DNA from: JBCDHN01 sp965224535
Lineage (GTDB): Bacteria > Verrucomicrobiota > Verrucomicrobiia > Verrucomicrobiales > DEV007
Assembly: GCA_965224535.1 (NCBI GenBank)
Contig: CBDCZR010000019.1
Location: 186,001 to 250,000 of the forward strand
Length of the DNA stretch: 64,000 nucleotides
Direction of reading: 5' to 3'
Under the pieces are notes generated by a model. It searched no databases and was not told where the DNA came from. It was given only the letters and a program-made list of their open reading frames with translations. The position numbers and the translations under genes are program-made. This document shows, piece by piece, positions 1 through 8,254 of the stretch; position 1 is the stretch's first letter, and each line of letters starts with the position of its first letter.

Positions 1-1
1 T

Positions 2-874
2 CCGGCGTGGACGCCCAATGCCCAGGAAGACTACCGATTTGCCGAGCCGCTGGAGTTGCCGGCCGGTTCTCGCCTGGAAATGAGCTGGATTTACAACAAC
101 TCGGCGGAGCGCTTCAAAATGCCGCGAAAAGTGCGCTGGGGACCAAAATTGACCGACGAAGTGGGCGAAATTTACCTTCAACTGGCCGTGGATGAGGAGC
201 GCAAGGCCGTCAAGCTGGCTCACGCCATCAACCGGCATCAGCTTTCCCTGGCGATCGAGCGCGCCGAACACCATTTTGACAACGATGCCGAGGCGCACGC
301 GGAATTGGCGGTTCTCTACGCCGATCTTGGCGAGCAAGAGACGGCGGTGTCTCACGGGCGAAAAGCGGTGGAATTGGCCCCGGACAGCGCCCAAGCACAC
401 GGAGCGCTCGGTGCGGCCTACCTGGCGGATGATTTTCAGTTCAGCGCGGAAAAACACCTGAAAAAAGCCGCGGATCTCAATCCCAACAACGCCAAGCACT
501 GGTTTAACCTGGCCAACGTCTACCTGGGCTACAAAGTCCCCCGGCGCGCCATCGAATTCTACACCAAAGCCGCGAAAATCGACCCCCGAGACGTGCGAAT
601 CGCCAACAATCTGGGTACGGCCTACCTGACGTTGTACGATCCCGATGAGCCCGAGAAGGGGCAGGAATTTTTGAATCTAGCCCGAAAAAACCTCGAAAAA
701 GTGGTCGCCAGATACCCGCGTCACTCGCTGGCGACGGCAAATTTAGGCCGAACCCTGCAATTACTTGGCCAGAAATCTCAAGCCATACGTCTATACCAAA
801 GGGCCATCCTGTTGGCCCCGGGGATGGAGCCCACTCTGCGTCCCCTCATCGCCCAACTGGAAGGCCAGCCTTGA
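2..874 (+). CDS. TPR protein with PHM-like fragment, 5' truncated
   Basis: The reading frame is open from base 2, so the window starts inside the gene. The first ~60 residues contain a YRFAEPLELPAG stretch and KVRWGPKLTDE, which resemble the C-terminal part of copper type II ascorbate-dependent monooxygenase-like (PHM-like) domains found in large secreted redoxin/TPR proteins of Verrucomicrobia and Acidobacteria. The remaining ~200 residues form at least four tetratricopeptide repeats (A-x-LG-x-AYLA, W-x-NLANVYLGY, NNLGTAYL, ANLGRTLQLLGQ). It is probably an exported multidomain protein whose N-terminal half lies outside the window. The PHM assignment rests on motif memory only; the TPR call is firm. 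Stop at 872-874. Confidence 0.75.
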   Translation, partial: PAWTPNAQEDYRFAEPLELPAGSRLEMSWIYNNSAERFKMPRKVRWGPKLTDEVGEIYLQLAVDEERKAVKLAHAINRHQLSLAIERAEHHFDNDAEAHAELAVLYADLGEQETAVSHGRKAVELAPDSAQAHGALGAAYLADDFQFSAEKHLKKAADLNPNNAKHWFNLANVYLGYKVPRRAIEFYTKAAKIDPRDVRIANNLGTAYLTLYDPDEPEKGQEFLNLARKNLEKVVARYPRHSLATANLGRTLQLLGQKSQAIRLYQRAILLAPGMEPTLRPLIAQLEGQP

Positions 875-929
875 CCCAACCGCGAAGTTTGGGCAGGTTG
901 ACCATCCCCTAACCCATACAGATCCATCC

Positions 930-1508
930 ATGATTCTTGCCAACTTCTTCGTTAGCGACCAGGTCCTGCAAACCCTAGCCTACATCTTTACGGCGCTATC
1001 CGGGGTCGCCAGCATCGCCCTCACCATCCACAAATTCGGTCTCTCGCCCTGGAAGCGGGTTTTGCTCATCGTCGGGGTCATCATGTTCGGTTTAGCCCTG
1101 CTGGTGGTGATCATCCCGCAGATGAACAAATCCCACGGACCGGCCATCGTGACCCAACAGGAGCAGGATACGTTGAACCAGCTGACTCAGTATGTCGGCG
1201 CAAGCAACATCGCGGCCGTCACCCAGAGTGCGGACGGAGAATTGGCGACCGTGGCCGCAACTGGCGGCGTGAAACGCGTCTCCAAGACCATGTATGCCGT
1301 GCAAACACCCGATGGCGGAAAAGCCTACGTTTTCAGCGGCGCCGCCTTTGATTGCGAGGTCGATGGACAACGCGTCAACTGCCAATTGCTGGAAGCCATT
1401 GAAGGCCGCGTCATCGTTGTTTACGGCGACAAAGTGGACCAAATCGACCTTGGTGGCGATCAAGAAGACGCCACGTTTAAGGTGGAAAAACTGGTCGTTA
1501 ACCTTTAA
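930..1508 (+). CDS. Small membrane protein of unknown function
   Basis: The 192-residue product starts at the ATG at 930, the first methionine that places the hydrophobic segments at the N terminus. Two transmembrane helices are visible (about residues 8-32 and 42-60), followed by a soluble C-terminal domain of ~130 residues rich in beta-forming stretches. It lies 55 bases after the TPR gene and 19 bases before the next small secreted protein, so the three may be co-transcribed. No family was recognised. Confidence 0.6.
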   Translation: MILANFFVSDQVLQTLAYIFTALSGVASIALTIHKFGLSPWKRVLLIVGVIMFGLALLVVIIPQMNKSHGPAIVTQQEQDTLNQLTQYVGASNIAAVTQSADGELATVAATGGVKRVSKTMYAVQTPDGGKAYVFSGAAFDCEVDGQRVNCQLLEAIEGRVIVVYGDKVDQIDLGGDQEDATFKVEKLVVNL

Positions 1509-1527
1509 CCTCCCCAAAACAAACCCG

Positions 1528-1965
1528 ATGAATTTTTCATTGCCCATCCCGTTCAAAAAACCCATGAAAACGCCGCTGTTCTTCAAATCCCTCGCCGTTC
1601 TGTTTCTCGCAGGAATTGCCACCGCCGCTGCCCAAGACGTCAAAGTCGGCGTTCTCAAATATCCCGGCCGCGACGCTTTAGTGACCGCCTTGAGAGGCGC
1701 AGGCCTCCAAGTTGTCGATTCCGCGGCAGTGGATACCGCTTCCGGCGGCAAACCCAAGGTTGATTCCGCCGCTGCGGTCGAAATTGGCCCGAAATGCGGC
1801 GCAACCGTGCTGGTAAGCGTTCTCCCGCTGCCCGGCAACAACGTGGCGCAAATCTTGAGCACCTCCAACGCGACGGTGGTTGGCGCAACCGGCAAAGACG
1901 CCAAAGGCCTGGCTTCCGCCATCAAACAGGCGATCGACATGAACAAGGCCAACTTGCTCAAGTAG
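1528..1965 (+). CDS. Small secreted protein of unknown function
   Basis: The ATG at 1528 gives 145 residues; a second ATG at 1564 gives 133 residues beginning MKTPLFFKSL and is the more natural signal-peptide start, with probable cleavage after TAAA-Q. The mature domain (DVKVGVLKYPGRDALV...) has alternating strands and helices with many Ala/Val/Gly residues. No enzyme motif was seen. It is followed by a strong intrinsic terminator, so it ends the rightward transcription unit. Confidence 0.6.
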   Translation: MNFSLPIPFKKPMKTPLFFKSLAVLFLAGIATAAAQDVKVGVLKYPGRDALVTALRGAGLQVVDSAAVDTASGGKPKVDSAAAVEIGPKCGATVLVSVLPLPGNNVAQILSTSNATVVGATGKDAKGLASAIKQAIDMNKANLLK

Positions 1966-1994
1966 CCTCAAACCTCCAAAAATCGATTTCAACA

Positions 1995-2027
1995 AGCGCG
2001 GATTCCTGACGGGATCCGCGCTTTTTT
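1995..2027 (+). terminator. Intrinsic terminator after the small secreted protein
   Basis: A perfect 9-bp stem (AGCGCGGAT / ATCCGCGCT) with a 10-base loop is followed by a run of T residues, 30 bases downstream of the stop codon at 1965. It separates the rightward unit from the convergent miaA gene, which ends at 2029. Confidence 0.85.
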
Positions 2028-2028
2028 G

Positions 2029-2913
2029 TCAATCCAACGCGATTCGCTCGGCAACGGCTTCCGGCGGCTCATCGGCGGCGATTTCCAGCTCGGAGAGCCA
2101 GGTTTCGCGCCGAAACCAGGTAAGCTGGCGCTTGGCGTAGCGGCGGGAGGCCTGCTGGATGGCGGCGATGCAGGTTTCTTCGTCAAAATCGCCACCCAGC
2201 AGGGAGAGAATCTCGCGAACGCCGATGGCTTTGAGCGCGGTTTCCGAAAATTCGCCGATCGCCTCGACCTCCCCAACCGCTCCGGCTGCGAACATCCGGG
2301 CGACGCGCGCGTTGATGCGGGCATACAACTCCGGGCGCGGGCGGGTCAGCAATAATCCACGCAAACCGGGAGCGTTCGTTTGCCAGGCGCGGCGAATTTC
2401 GCTGGGCGGCTTGCCGGTGGCCAGGGCAATTTCCACGGCGCGCTGCACGTAGCGGCGGTTGTTCGGTTCGATGGCGCCAGCGGACTCCGGGTCGAGCTTG
2501 TGCAAGCGCGTTTGCAGCTCTTCCAGGCTCAGTTGGTCCAATTCCGCGCGAATTTCGGGGCTTGCGGCGGGAATATCGCTCAGCCCGTGGGTTAGGGCCT
2601 TGACGTAGAGGCCGCTGCCGCCAACGACGATGGGGACGCCGCCGCGCTCCTGAATTTCCGAAATCACCGGCTGTGCCAGGTCCAGGTATTTGCCGGCGTG
2701 GCAGATTTCGGCGGGATCGAGGATGCCGTAGAGATGGTGGGGAACGCGAGCCTCGTCCGCCGGCGCGGGCCGGTCGGTGATGACGCGAAGCCCGGCGTAG
2801 AGCTGAAAGGCGTCTGCGTTGACGATTTCACCGCCGCAACGTTCGGCCAAATTCACGGCAACGGCGCTTTTGCCGCATCCGGTTGGTCCAACGAGGTAAA
2901 TCGGCGATTTCAT
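2029..2913 (-). CDS. miaA: tRNA dimethylallyltransferase
   Basis: This 294-residue enzyme transfers a dimethylallyl group to N6 of A37 in tRNAs that read UNN codons. The P-loop GPTGCGKS is at residues 9-16, followed by the usual DAFQLYAGL segment, the GGSGLYVKALTHGL motif near residue 100, and the C-terminal RRYAKRQLTWFRR motif that contacts the tRNA. Length and motif order are normal for the family. The ATG at 2913 directly precedes the P-loop strand. It lies downstream of the RRM gene on the same strand. Confidence 0.95.
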   Translation of the reverse strand: MKSPIYLVGPTGCGKSAVAVNLAERCGGEIVNADAFQLYAGLRVITDRPAPADEARVPHHLYGILDPAEICHAGKYLDLAQPVISEIQERGGVPIVVGGSGLYVKALTHGLSDIPAASPEIRAELDQLSLEELQTRLHKLDPESAGAIEPNNRRYVQRAVEIALATGKPPSEIRRAWQTNAPGLRGLLLTRPRPELYARINARVARMFAAGAVGEVEAIGEFSETALKAIGVREILSLLGGDFDEETCIAAIQQASRRYAKRQLTWFRRETWLSELEIAADEPPEAVAERIALD

Positions 2914-2988
2914 GGCAAAAAATGGGCCGCACGGGAAAAAATCGCCCCGAGCGGCCCAAAATTTGTCGAAACGAAACGAGTCGCGGAA

Positions 2989-3708
2989 CTACGCGGCGGC
3001 TTCTTCTTCGGATGAATCAGTGGAATCGGATGAATCGGCCGATTCCGAGGATTCGTGGCTCTTTTCCGCGGGTGCACCGCCCGATTTTGGACCGCTGCTT
3101 TTTGCGCCGGTAACGGCTAGCTTTCGGCCCATGAAGTCCTGGTCGTGCAGTTTTTCCGCGGCCCGGCGGGCTTCATCAATCGTGCTCATTTCCACGAATG
3201 CGTAGCCTTTGCTGCGTTGGGTGTGGCGATGGCAAACGACCTCGGCATTTTGCACTTTTCCGGCGCCGCTGAACAAATCGTAGAGGTCGCCCTCGGTCAC
3301 CTCGTAATCCAGGTTGCCCACGTAGAGGCGCTCGGTCGTGATTTCCACCGGTTCGACTGCGCGAGTCGGTTTTTTGGACGGTTTCGGCTTGGGCCGCGAT
3401 TTTTCGGCCTGGCGGTTGGCGTTTCGCTTGGGCCGTTGGTTGGCCGGTTGCGGTTGGCGGCCCAATTTCGGCTTCTCCTCGCCACCAAACAGGTTTTTGA
3501 AAAACGCCGAAATTTTCTCGCCCACGGTCTTGGGCTTGGGCGGCTCCGGCTTACGCCGCCTGCGCCTGCGCTTGCCGCCGCGTTGATTTTGCGGGCCGCG
3601 ATAGTTTTGCTTACCACCTCCACCACCGCTTCCTTTGCGGCGGCGGCGGTTGGTCCGATTGCGATTGGATGATCCTTCTTTTTTTAACGAAGCTGATGCT
3701 GTCGACAT
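2989..3708 (-). CDS. RNA-binding protein with one RRM
   Basis: This 239-residue protein has a long basic, disordered N-terminal half (Arg/Lys/Gly/Pro rich, residues 1-120), one RNA recognition motif (RNP2 LYVGNL near residue 129; RNP1 KGYAFVEM near residue 168) and a short acidic Ser/Asp/Glu tail. Small RRM proteins are common in cyanobacteria and the PVC group; the basic extension probably adds non-specific RNA binding. The start is supported by an AAAAGG element about 9 bases upstream of the ATG. It is co-directional with miaA, with a 75-base gap. Confidence 0.9.
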   Translation of the reverse strand: MSTASASLKKEGSSNRNRTNRRRRKGSGGGGGKQNYRGPQNQRGGKRRRRRRKPEPPKPKTVGEKISAFFKNLFGGEEKPKLGRQPQPANQRPKRNANRQAEKSRPKPKPSKKPTRAVEPVEITTERLYVGNLDYEVTEGDLYDLFSGAGKVQNAEVVCHRHTQRSKGYAFVEMSTIDEARRAAEKLHDQDFMGRKLAVTGAKSSGPKSGGAPAEKSHESSESADSSDSTDSSEEEAAA

Positions 3709-4128
3709 GATGGTTACCTTTTGAGTTTATTTCCTTTGTTTTGCGCCGGAACCAGCCGGCTGCTTCCCGTTTGGCCTCCGGAGGACACGCGTTCCCGGGG
3801 TCGAAGGCTAAATCCGCATCGTTGAGGCGGAAAACAGAGCAGCCTGGGCGCGGTTTCCGGCCCGGACGGATTTGATGCAACGCGACTCCCACGGCGAGCG
3901 AGACAAACAGGATCCACTCGATCCAAGCCTCAAAATTTTGGGTCAAAACGGGGAGGTCCGCCGCGGCCGCACCTGTCCCGCTGGACTTCTGTTGAGCTTC
4001 CTCGCTCGGAGTCAGAATCCATGGAGCCCGGGTGGCGGCAAATGGGGAAAAAGTCACGTTTTGTCACTGTAGGGGCAACCCTATCCACTGGCAAGTCAAC
4101 CTTTGAATCTTCGGAATCGTCGCCGGCG
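3709..4128. other. Intergenic region with a doubtful membrane ORF
   Basis: These 420 bases contain no firm gene. On the minus strand an ORF (3611..4057) encodes a plausible hydrophobic helix (WILFVSLAVGVAL) and a basic C terminus, but its stop lies 98 bases inside the well-supported RRM gene and no family was recognised. The stretch may hold a decayed small membrane protein or only the promoter of the RRM-miaA unit. Confidence 0.3.
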
Positions 4129-4605
4129 TCACGAAAGCTCCCGTTCCATCCTCCGGTGCTCCATGCCAACCTCCACAAACGGCTCGCCGACCGCCGTGTA
4201 GCCGCGTTTTGCGTAAAAACCCACGACGTGGTGGCGGGCGTGGCAAAACAGCAGCCGTGCGCCGCGTTTGCGCGCGATTTCTTCGGCAAATTCCAGCATT
4301 CGGCTGCCCAAACCCCGATTTTGCACCTCCGGCTCAACGGCAACCTGGCGCATGTGGGCGATTTCCGGGCTTTCCCGGGTCAACACCGCGCAGGCGACGA
4401 CTTTCCCCGCTGAATCGAACGCCGCGAGGTGCGTGTCGCCGCTTTCCGCCTGAATTTGGGCCGCAGTAAAAACGAGGCCCAGCGGTTCGCGCAAAACACG
4501 GCGGCGCAGGTCCAGAACGCGCTCGTATTCCGCGGAACCATGCTCGATTTGGCGAAATTCCGCCGCGAATTCAGGCGATGCAGAAAAAGTCGGTTCCTTC
4601 GGCAT
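4129..4605 (-). CDS. GNAT-family N-acetyltransferase
   Basis: The ATG at 4605 yields 158 residues. The acetyl-CoA-binding motif A (VEPEVQNRGLGSRML) is present near residues 90-105 and is followed by the typical C-terminal region with FYAKRGY and a GMEHRRMERE ending. It is similar to the ElaA/YjcF type of small GNAT proteins. The start overlaps the 3' end of the glycosyltransferase gene by 35 bases, implying translational coupling. The substrate cannot be read from the sequence. Confidence 0.85.
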   Translation of the reverse strand: MPKEPTFSASPEFAAEFRQIEHGSAEYERVLDLRRRVLREPLGLVFTAAQIQAESGDTHLAAFDSAGKVVACAVLTRESPEIAHMRQVAVEPEVQNRGLGSRMLEFAEEIARKRGARLLFCHARHHVVGFYAKRGYTAVGEPFVEVGMEHRRMERELS

Positions 4606-5614
4606 AACCGTGAGGGGTAAGCAAGTGGCGAACGCGATCCCGCGCCCCTGGCTGACCAACCGCGCCGATCGCGACCGGGCAATCGTCCAAGGGCAGCGCT
4701 TTGCTGCCCAAAACGGGCACACCGCCGATTTTGTTGCCAATTCGCCGGGGGTTGACTTCCAGAAACGCGCGAACGGCCACGCCTTCATCGCGCAAAAGCC
4801 GGGCGGCGCGCTTGCCGATCGGCCCGGCGCCGCAAATCACCACCCCACGTTCGCGCACCAGGTCCACGCGGGCCAAAAAATGGGCTTTGGCGGCCAAAAA
4901 TTGGCGTTGGATGTAGTGCGGGTCGTTTCGCGTCAGGCGCCGGTCGCTATCGACCCAATCGAAGAGGGTTACACCTTCCACCTTGGCGATCTGCATCCCG
5001 CTTTCCAGGAAACGCAGCCAGAAATCGTAATCCTCGGCCCACGGAACGATGCGGTAACCGCCGAGCCGGACGAAACATTCGCGCCGAATCATGGCGCTGG
5101 GGTTGACGATGGGGCTGTCGATGAAGCGTTGCGCGGCAATTTCCTCCGGCTGGCAGAGGCCGTTGATCCAGTCCTCGAATTTGGCGTAGCCCGGTTTTCG
5201 GTGGCAAAACCAGCCCTCGGAATCGCGGCGCAAAATTCGCACCACCGTGCCGCAAGCCGCGATTTCCGGCCTGGCTTCCAGCAATTGCACCTGCATGGCG
5301 ATTCGTGCCGGGAAAGAGAGGTCGTCGGCGTCCATCCGGGCCAAAAAACGGCCCCGAGACTCGCGCCAGCCCAGATTTAGCGCGGCAATGAACCCGGCGC
5401 CGGGCGGGGAATGGACGATGCGCACGCGCTGGTCAATCTGGGCCAGATTTTCCATGATTGCGCGCGTTTCCCGGGTGGAATCGTTCTCGATGAGCACCAG
5501 CTCCAGGTCCTGGTAGGATTGGCGCAAACAACTCTCCGCAGCGGCCTCAAGCGTCCCCGCGGCATCCCGCGCCGGGAGCATGATCGAAACTTTGGGCGGA
5601 TTTTTGGCGCTCAC
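4571..5614 (-). CDS. Family 2 glycosyltransferase with C-terminal Rossmann-like segment
   Basis: A GTG start at 5614, five bases after the stop of the upstream gene, gives 347 residues; a longer ORF reading would run through that gene. The N-terminal ~220 residues form a GT-A fold domain (KVSIMLPARD, then the DxD-like MDADD motif, and the WAEDYDFWLR acceptor motif). The last ~100 residues contain VVICGAGPIGKRAARLL followed by AFLEVNPRRIGNKIGGVPV, which looks like a nucleotide-binding Rossmann unit as in PglD-type N-terminal domains. It likely builds a cell-surface glycan. The fusion is unusual but the frame is continuous. Confidence 0.85.
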   Translation of the reverse strand: MSAKNPPKVSIMLPARDAAGTLEAAAESCLRQSYQDLELVLIENDSTRETRAIMENLAQIDQRVRIVHSPPGAGFIAALNLGWRESRGRFLARMDADDLSFPARIAMQVQLLEARPEIAACGTVVRILRRDSEGWFCHRKPGYAKFEDWINGLCQPEEIAAQRFIDSPIVNPSAMIRRECFVRLGGYRIVPWAEDYDFWLRFLESGMQIAKVEGVTLFDWVDSDRRLTRNDPHYIQRQFLAAKAHFLARVDLVRERGVVICGAGPIGKRAARLLRDEGVAVRAFLEVNPRRIGNKIGGVPVLGSKALPLDDCPVAIGAVGQPGARDRVRHLLTPHGYAEGTDFFCIA

Positions 5615-5619
5615 CGCCG

Positions 5620-6051
5620 TTAGCCTTCGATTTGCGCGGCCAGATTCCGCAACGCCTGCTCGACTTTCGCCGTGCCGGCCGCGTTGCCCGCCTCGATCAG
5701 CCGGCAGCGCTCCAGTTCCGAGCGCGCCCACGTCCAGAGGTGCGAATGCACCGCGTCCTCAAATTCGCCGTCGACTGCCGGATGCTGGGTTTGAAATTGC
5801 TTCCAGCGCTTGGTGGCCTCTTTCAGCTTCTTGCTCGATGCCGCGGCGTAAAAGTTGCGGTAAATCGGGCTAAGTCTCTCCGCTTGGGCAGGTGTTGCGG
5901 GGAGCGAATTCGGAAACATCTTGGCCCAAACCGATTTGTAGCCGGAAGCCTGGTCCGCGCCCGGTCCGGAAGCAAAGGCACCCCCGCAAAACGCAAGCCA
6001 ACAAGCGCCGGTCAGCGCCGCGAAACCACGAGCGAACGTCGGTAAACTCAT
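5620..6051 (-). CDS. Secreted protein of unknown function
   Basis: The 143-residue product has a signal peptide (cleavage probably near FASG) and a helical mature part with conserved-looking YRNFYAAASSKKLKEATKRW and HLWTWARSELERC stretches. Its ATG overlaps the TGA of the UbiA remnant upstream (ATGA at 6048-6051), so it was once translationally coupled to a UbiA-type gene. It precedes the glycosyltransferase by 5 bases. Function unknown. Confidence 0.65.
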   Translation of the reverse strand: MSLPTFARGFAALTGACWLAFCGGAFASGPGADQASGYKSVWAKMFPNSLPATPAQAERLSPIYRNFYAAASSKKLKEATKRWKQFQTQHPAVDGEFEDAVHSHLWTWARSELERCRLIEAGNAAGTAKVEQALRNLAAQIEG

Positions 6052-6396
6052 GCCTCATTGTGCGGCGAAAGCAGCAGAGAGTCCAACAAATTCAGGTTGG
6101 TGGCGCGAGGATCGGCGGAGGCAGCGGCCATGGCGTCGGTCGGGACCATCCCCGCGAGCAGCAAACCGACGAATTTGCCGATTTTGGGCGGTTGAACGCG
6201 CAAATGCCGGAAAGCGAACACCAGCCAGTGGACGAACAAAAGCGCCGCAGCGAGCAAAAAACCGGTTCCCACCCTTAATTGGCAGCCAAAGGTCCAAAAT
6301 CAACGGGCAAGCCAACAGAACGTTCGCCAGTTTTTTGACCGCACCTCCTGTATCCTCGCCCCGGGCCGCTAGGGTGACGCCGGCCACGTAGCACAG
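6048..6396 (-). pseudogene. Truncated, frameshifted 3' end of a UbiA-type prenyltransferase
   Basis: Two minus-strand frames reproduce the C-terminal ~115 residues of the intact UbiA gene at 14569..15414: GVTLAARGEDTGGAVKKLA in one frame and FVHWLVFAFRHLRVQPPKIG in the next, with the frame change near 6275. The bases also align by eye with the 3' end of the intact gene. Homology stops abruptly near 6396, where unrelated DNA begins. The 5' two thirds are missing, so it cannot encode a working enzyme. Confidence 0.85.
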
Positions 6397-6543
6397 CAGC
6401 AGCGCACGATGAGGACAGCGTGTTTTATTTCAGATCGGTGCGGCTTTCCCGCCTTGAGAGCGTTTCTACCTGCGGGACCAGAACGTGATCTATAGCTACG
6501 CCGTGAAAGGTTGAATCTCATGCGAGCTTGCTCTTTCTGATCA
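6397..6543. other. Junction sequence with a gene-end remnant
   Basis: These ~150 bases lie between the UbiA remnant and the prenyl diphosphate synthase. A short plus-strand fragment (about 6457-6515) reads ERFYLRDQNVIYSYAVKG before a stop, and an adjacent frame holds EDSVFYFRSVRLSRLE, together looking like the frameshifted end of a lost gene. No promoter could be assigned with confidence. Confidence 0.3.
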
Positions 6544-7494
6544 TTGCGGCAAGAATGCCACCGCTTGTCGAGTTCCCCCCATCGTGCACGTTGTTTCGAT
6601 TCCGATAGCCCGGAGGGCTTTGGCGTTTGGCAGGAGGAGGTCAGGCGGATCGTTGGTGAAGCGCTGAAAGACGGGTTTTGCAAAACGCCGAAAACGGTGA
6701 CGCGCACGGTCGGAGAATACGTTTGCCTGCATGGAGGACAGCGCTGGAGGGCCCAAGTGGCCATGGCTTCAGGGGAGGCTTTTGGCAATCCGGACGCTGC
6801 GGTTTCGGTCGCCTGCGCAGTTGAACTCGCCCACGGAGCTTCGTTGCTGCTGGACGATTTGCCGTCAATGGATGATGCCTCCCATCGCCGCGGCCGGCCA
6901 TGCGCCCACCTGATTTTTCCCTGTTGGAGTGTGGACATGGCGGGGGTTTACCTGATTAACCTTGCCTATGAGGTCCTGCTGCAAAACCCTTACGCGGGTG
7001 ACTCCGACCGGCTACGTTGCGCCGCAGCCAGCGCACGCACGGCCAACCGGATGCTGGCCGGTCAAGAGGCTGATTTGCAGGCGCCGTCCGAAAGTGATGC
7101 CAGCGGGGAGTCCATCCTTCAGGCCTGCCGTGACAAGACCGGTTCGCTCTTTGGATTTGCGGCGCAAGGCGCTGCGCTGGCCTGCGGAGCGAACGATGCA
7201 GAAACCGAGGCTATTTGCCAGGCCGGGACCGAGCTTGGACTCGCTTATCAGATCGAGGACGACTTGGCGGATTTGGACGGCGATGGCGACCGTCTGGGAA
7301 AACCCACCGGTCAAGATGGCGAAAAAGCGACCACCGCCACTTGGTGGTCAAGAGATCAGGTCTCAGCACTGGCTGCCGAACTTCGCGAGAAAGCGACCAG
7401 TCACCTGGAACCGTTCGGCGAACGAGCTGAGCGCTTTCGGCAGTTGATCCGGACCGCCACGGTTTTCTTGAACTCCAACTCGACCGCGTCATGA
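6544..7494 (+). CDS. Polyprenyl (trans-isoprenyl) diphosphate synthase
   Basis: This 316-residue protein belongs to the FPP/GGPP synthase family, which condenses isopentenyl diphosphate with an allylic diphosphate. The first Asp-rich motif is DDLPSMDD (residues 104-111) followed by RRGRPCAH; the second is DDLAD near residue 240 followed by LGKPTGQDGEKAT. Both metal-binding sites are intact. The usual GGKRLRP signature is GGQRWRA here, changing a Lys that normally helps bind IPP. The only canonical start is TTG at 6544; an ATG at 6554 in another frame suggests the true N terminus may be damaged. It is first in a tightly packed operon. Confidence 0.85.
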   Translation: MRQECHRLSSSPHRARCFDSDSPEGFGVWQEEVRRIVGEALKDGFCKTPKTVTRTVGEYVCLHGGQRWRAQVAMASGEAFGNPDAAVSVACAVELAHGASLLLDDLPSMDDASHRRGRPCAHLIFPCWSVDMAGVYLINLAYEVLLQNPYAGDSDRLRCAAASARTANRMLAGQEADLQAPSESDASGESILQACRDKTGSLFGFAAQGAALACGANDAETEAICQAGTELGLAYQIEDDLADLDGDGDRLGKPTGQDGEKATTATWWSRDQVSALAAELREKATSHLEPFGERAERFRQLIRTATVFLNSNSTAS

Positions 7495-7552
7495 ACCTGT
7501 CGCGCTTTGCACGCATTCCACCGCTGGTTCTGGCTTCGGCCGTGGCTGCCAG

Positions 7553-8254
7553 TTGCCTATCTATTATCCACGATGGTTGTTGGGAGTTGACCGAACAAAA
7601 TGGGAAGCTGAAGTTAGCACCGTGGGAATTTCTGATCGCCATCCAAACTTGGAAGAACCAAACCGCTGCGCCCCAAGGTTCCGTTTTCACGACCAATGGT
7701 CGGTCGAGGGAACGGCGGAGGAAGCTGCGGACATTTTTCTGAACTATTCGGAAGCAGACAAGTGGTGGCCGGCTTGTTTTTTGAGAGCGGAAGTGCTTGA
7801 AGAAGGTGATTCGCACGGTGTCGGAAGGATTGTCCGGGCACTGACCAAGGGGATGCTTCCGTATTCACTGCACGTATTGATCCGGGTGAATGACGCTGAT
7901 CCACTGAAGCGGTACGAACTGGAATTCCGGGGTGACTTGAACGGCAAAACAGAAGTCCGTATCTCGGAAAAACAAGACACCGTGGAGCTGAGTTTCGACT
8001 CAGATTTGGTCGCCACCAAAGCCGTCATTCAGAACAGCCCGTGGATTTTCAAACCAATCTTCGCGCAGAACCACTATTGGGTCATGGCGCGAGGCGAGGT
8101 CAGCCTGCAACGGGAAATTCTTCGCCGAAGAAGCTCTGAAGGAACCTGGATGGGGCAGGTAAAATCTCCCCCGCGGCCGACCTTTCCTCACAATTTGCGC
8201 TGGCTTGTCGACAAAATCCGCTGGAAGAGTTCGGTTTCTCAATGGTCAAGATAA
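7553..8254 (+). CDS. SRPBCC (START-like) domain protein
   Basis: The well-supported part is a lipid/polyketide-cyclase-like SRPBCC domain (FHDQWSVEGTAEEAADIF, later HYWVMARGEVSLQREI), a fold with a deep hydrophobic pocket. The TTG at 7553 gives 233 residues. An ATG at 7491 overlapping the stop of the previous gene (ATGA) opens a hydrophobic N terminus (LVLASAVAAS) in a different frame, so the natural start or an N-terminal frameshift is uncertain. It ends 8252-8254, overlapping the start of the exporter gene, which points to coupled translation and a shared hydrophobic ligand. Confidence 0.7.
   Translation: MPIYYPRWLLGVDRTKWEAEVSTVGISDRHPNLEEPNRCAPRFRFHDQWSVEGTAEEAADIFLNYSEADKWWPACFLRAEVLEEGDSHGVGRIVRALTKGMLPYSLHVLIRVNDADPLKRYELEFRGDLNGKTEVRISEKQDTVELSFDSDLVATKAVIQNSPWIFKPIFAQNHYWVMARGEVSLQREILRRRSSEGTWMGQVKSPPRPTFPHNLRWLVDKIRWKSSVSQWSR

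Noticed and set aside
2026..2595. Plus-strand ORFs opposite miaA
   Set aside because: They are antisense shadows of the miaA codons in GC-rich DNA.
3611..4057. Minus-strand ORF with a hydrophobic helix
   Set aside because: It ends inside the RRM gene, which has its own RBS and start; no family match.
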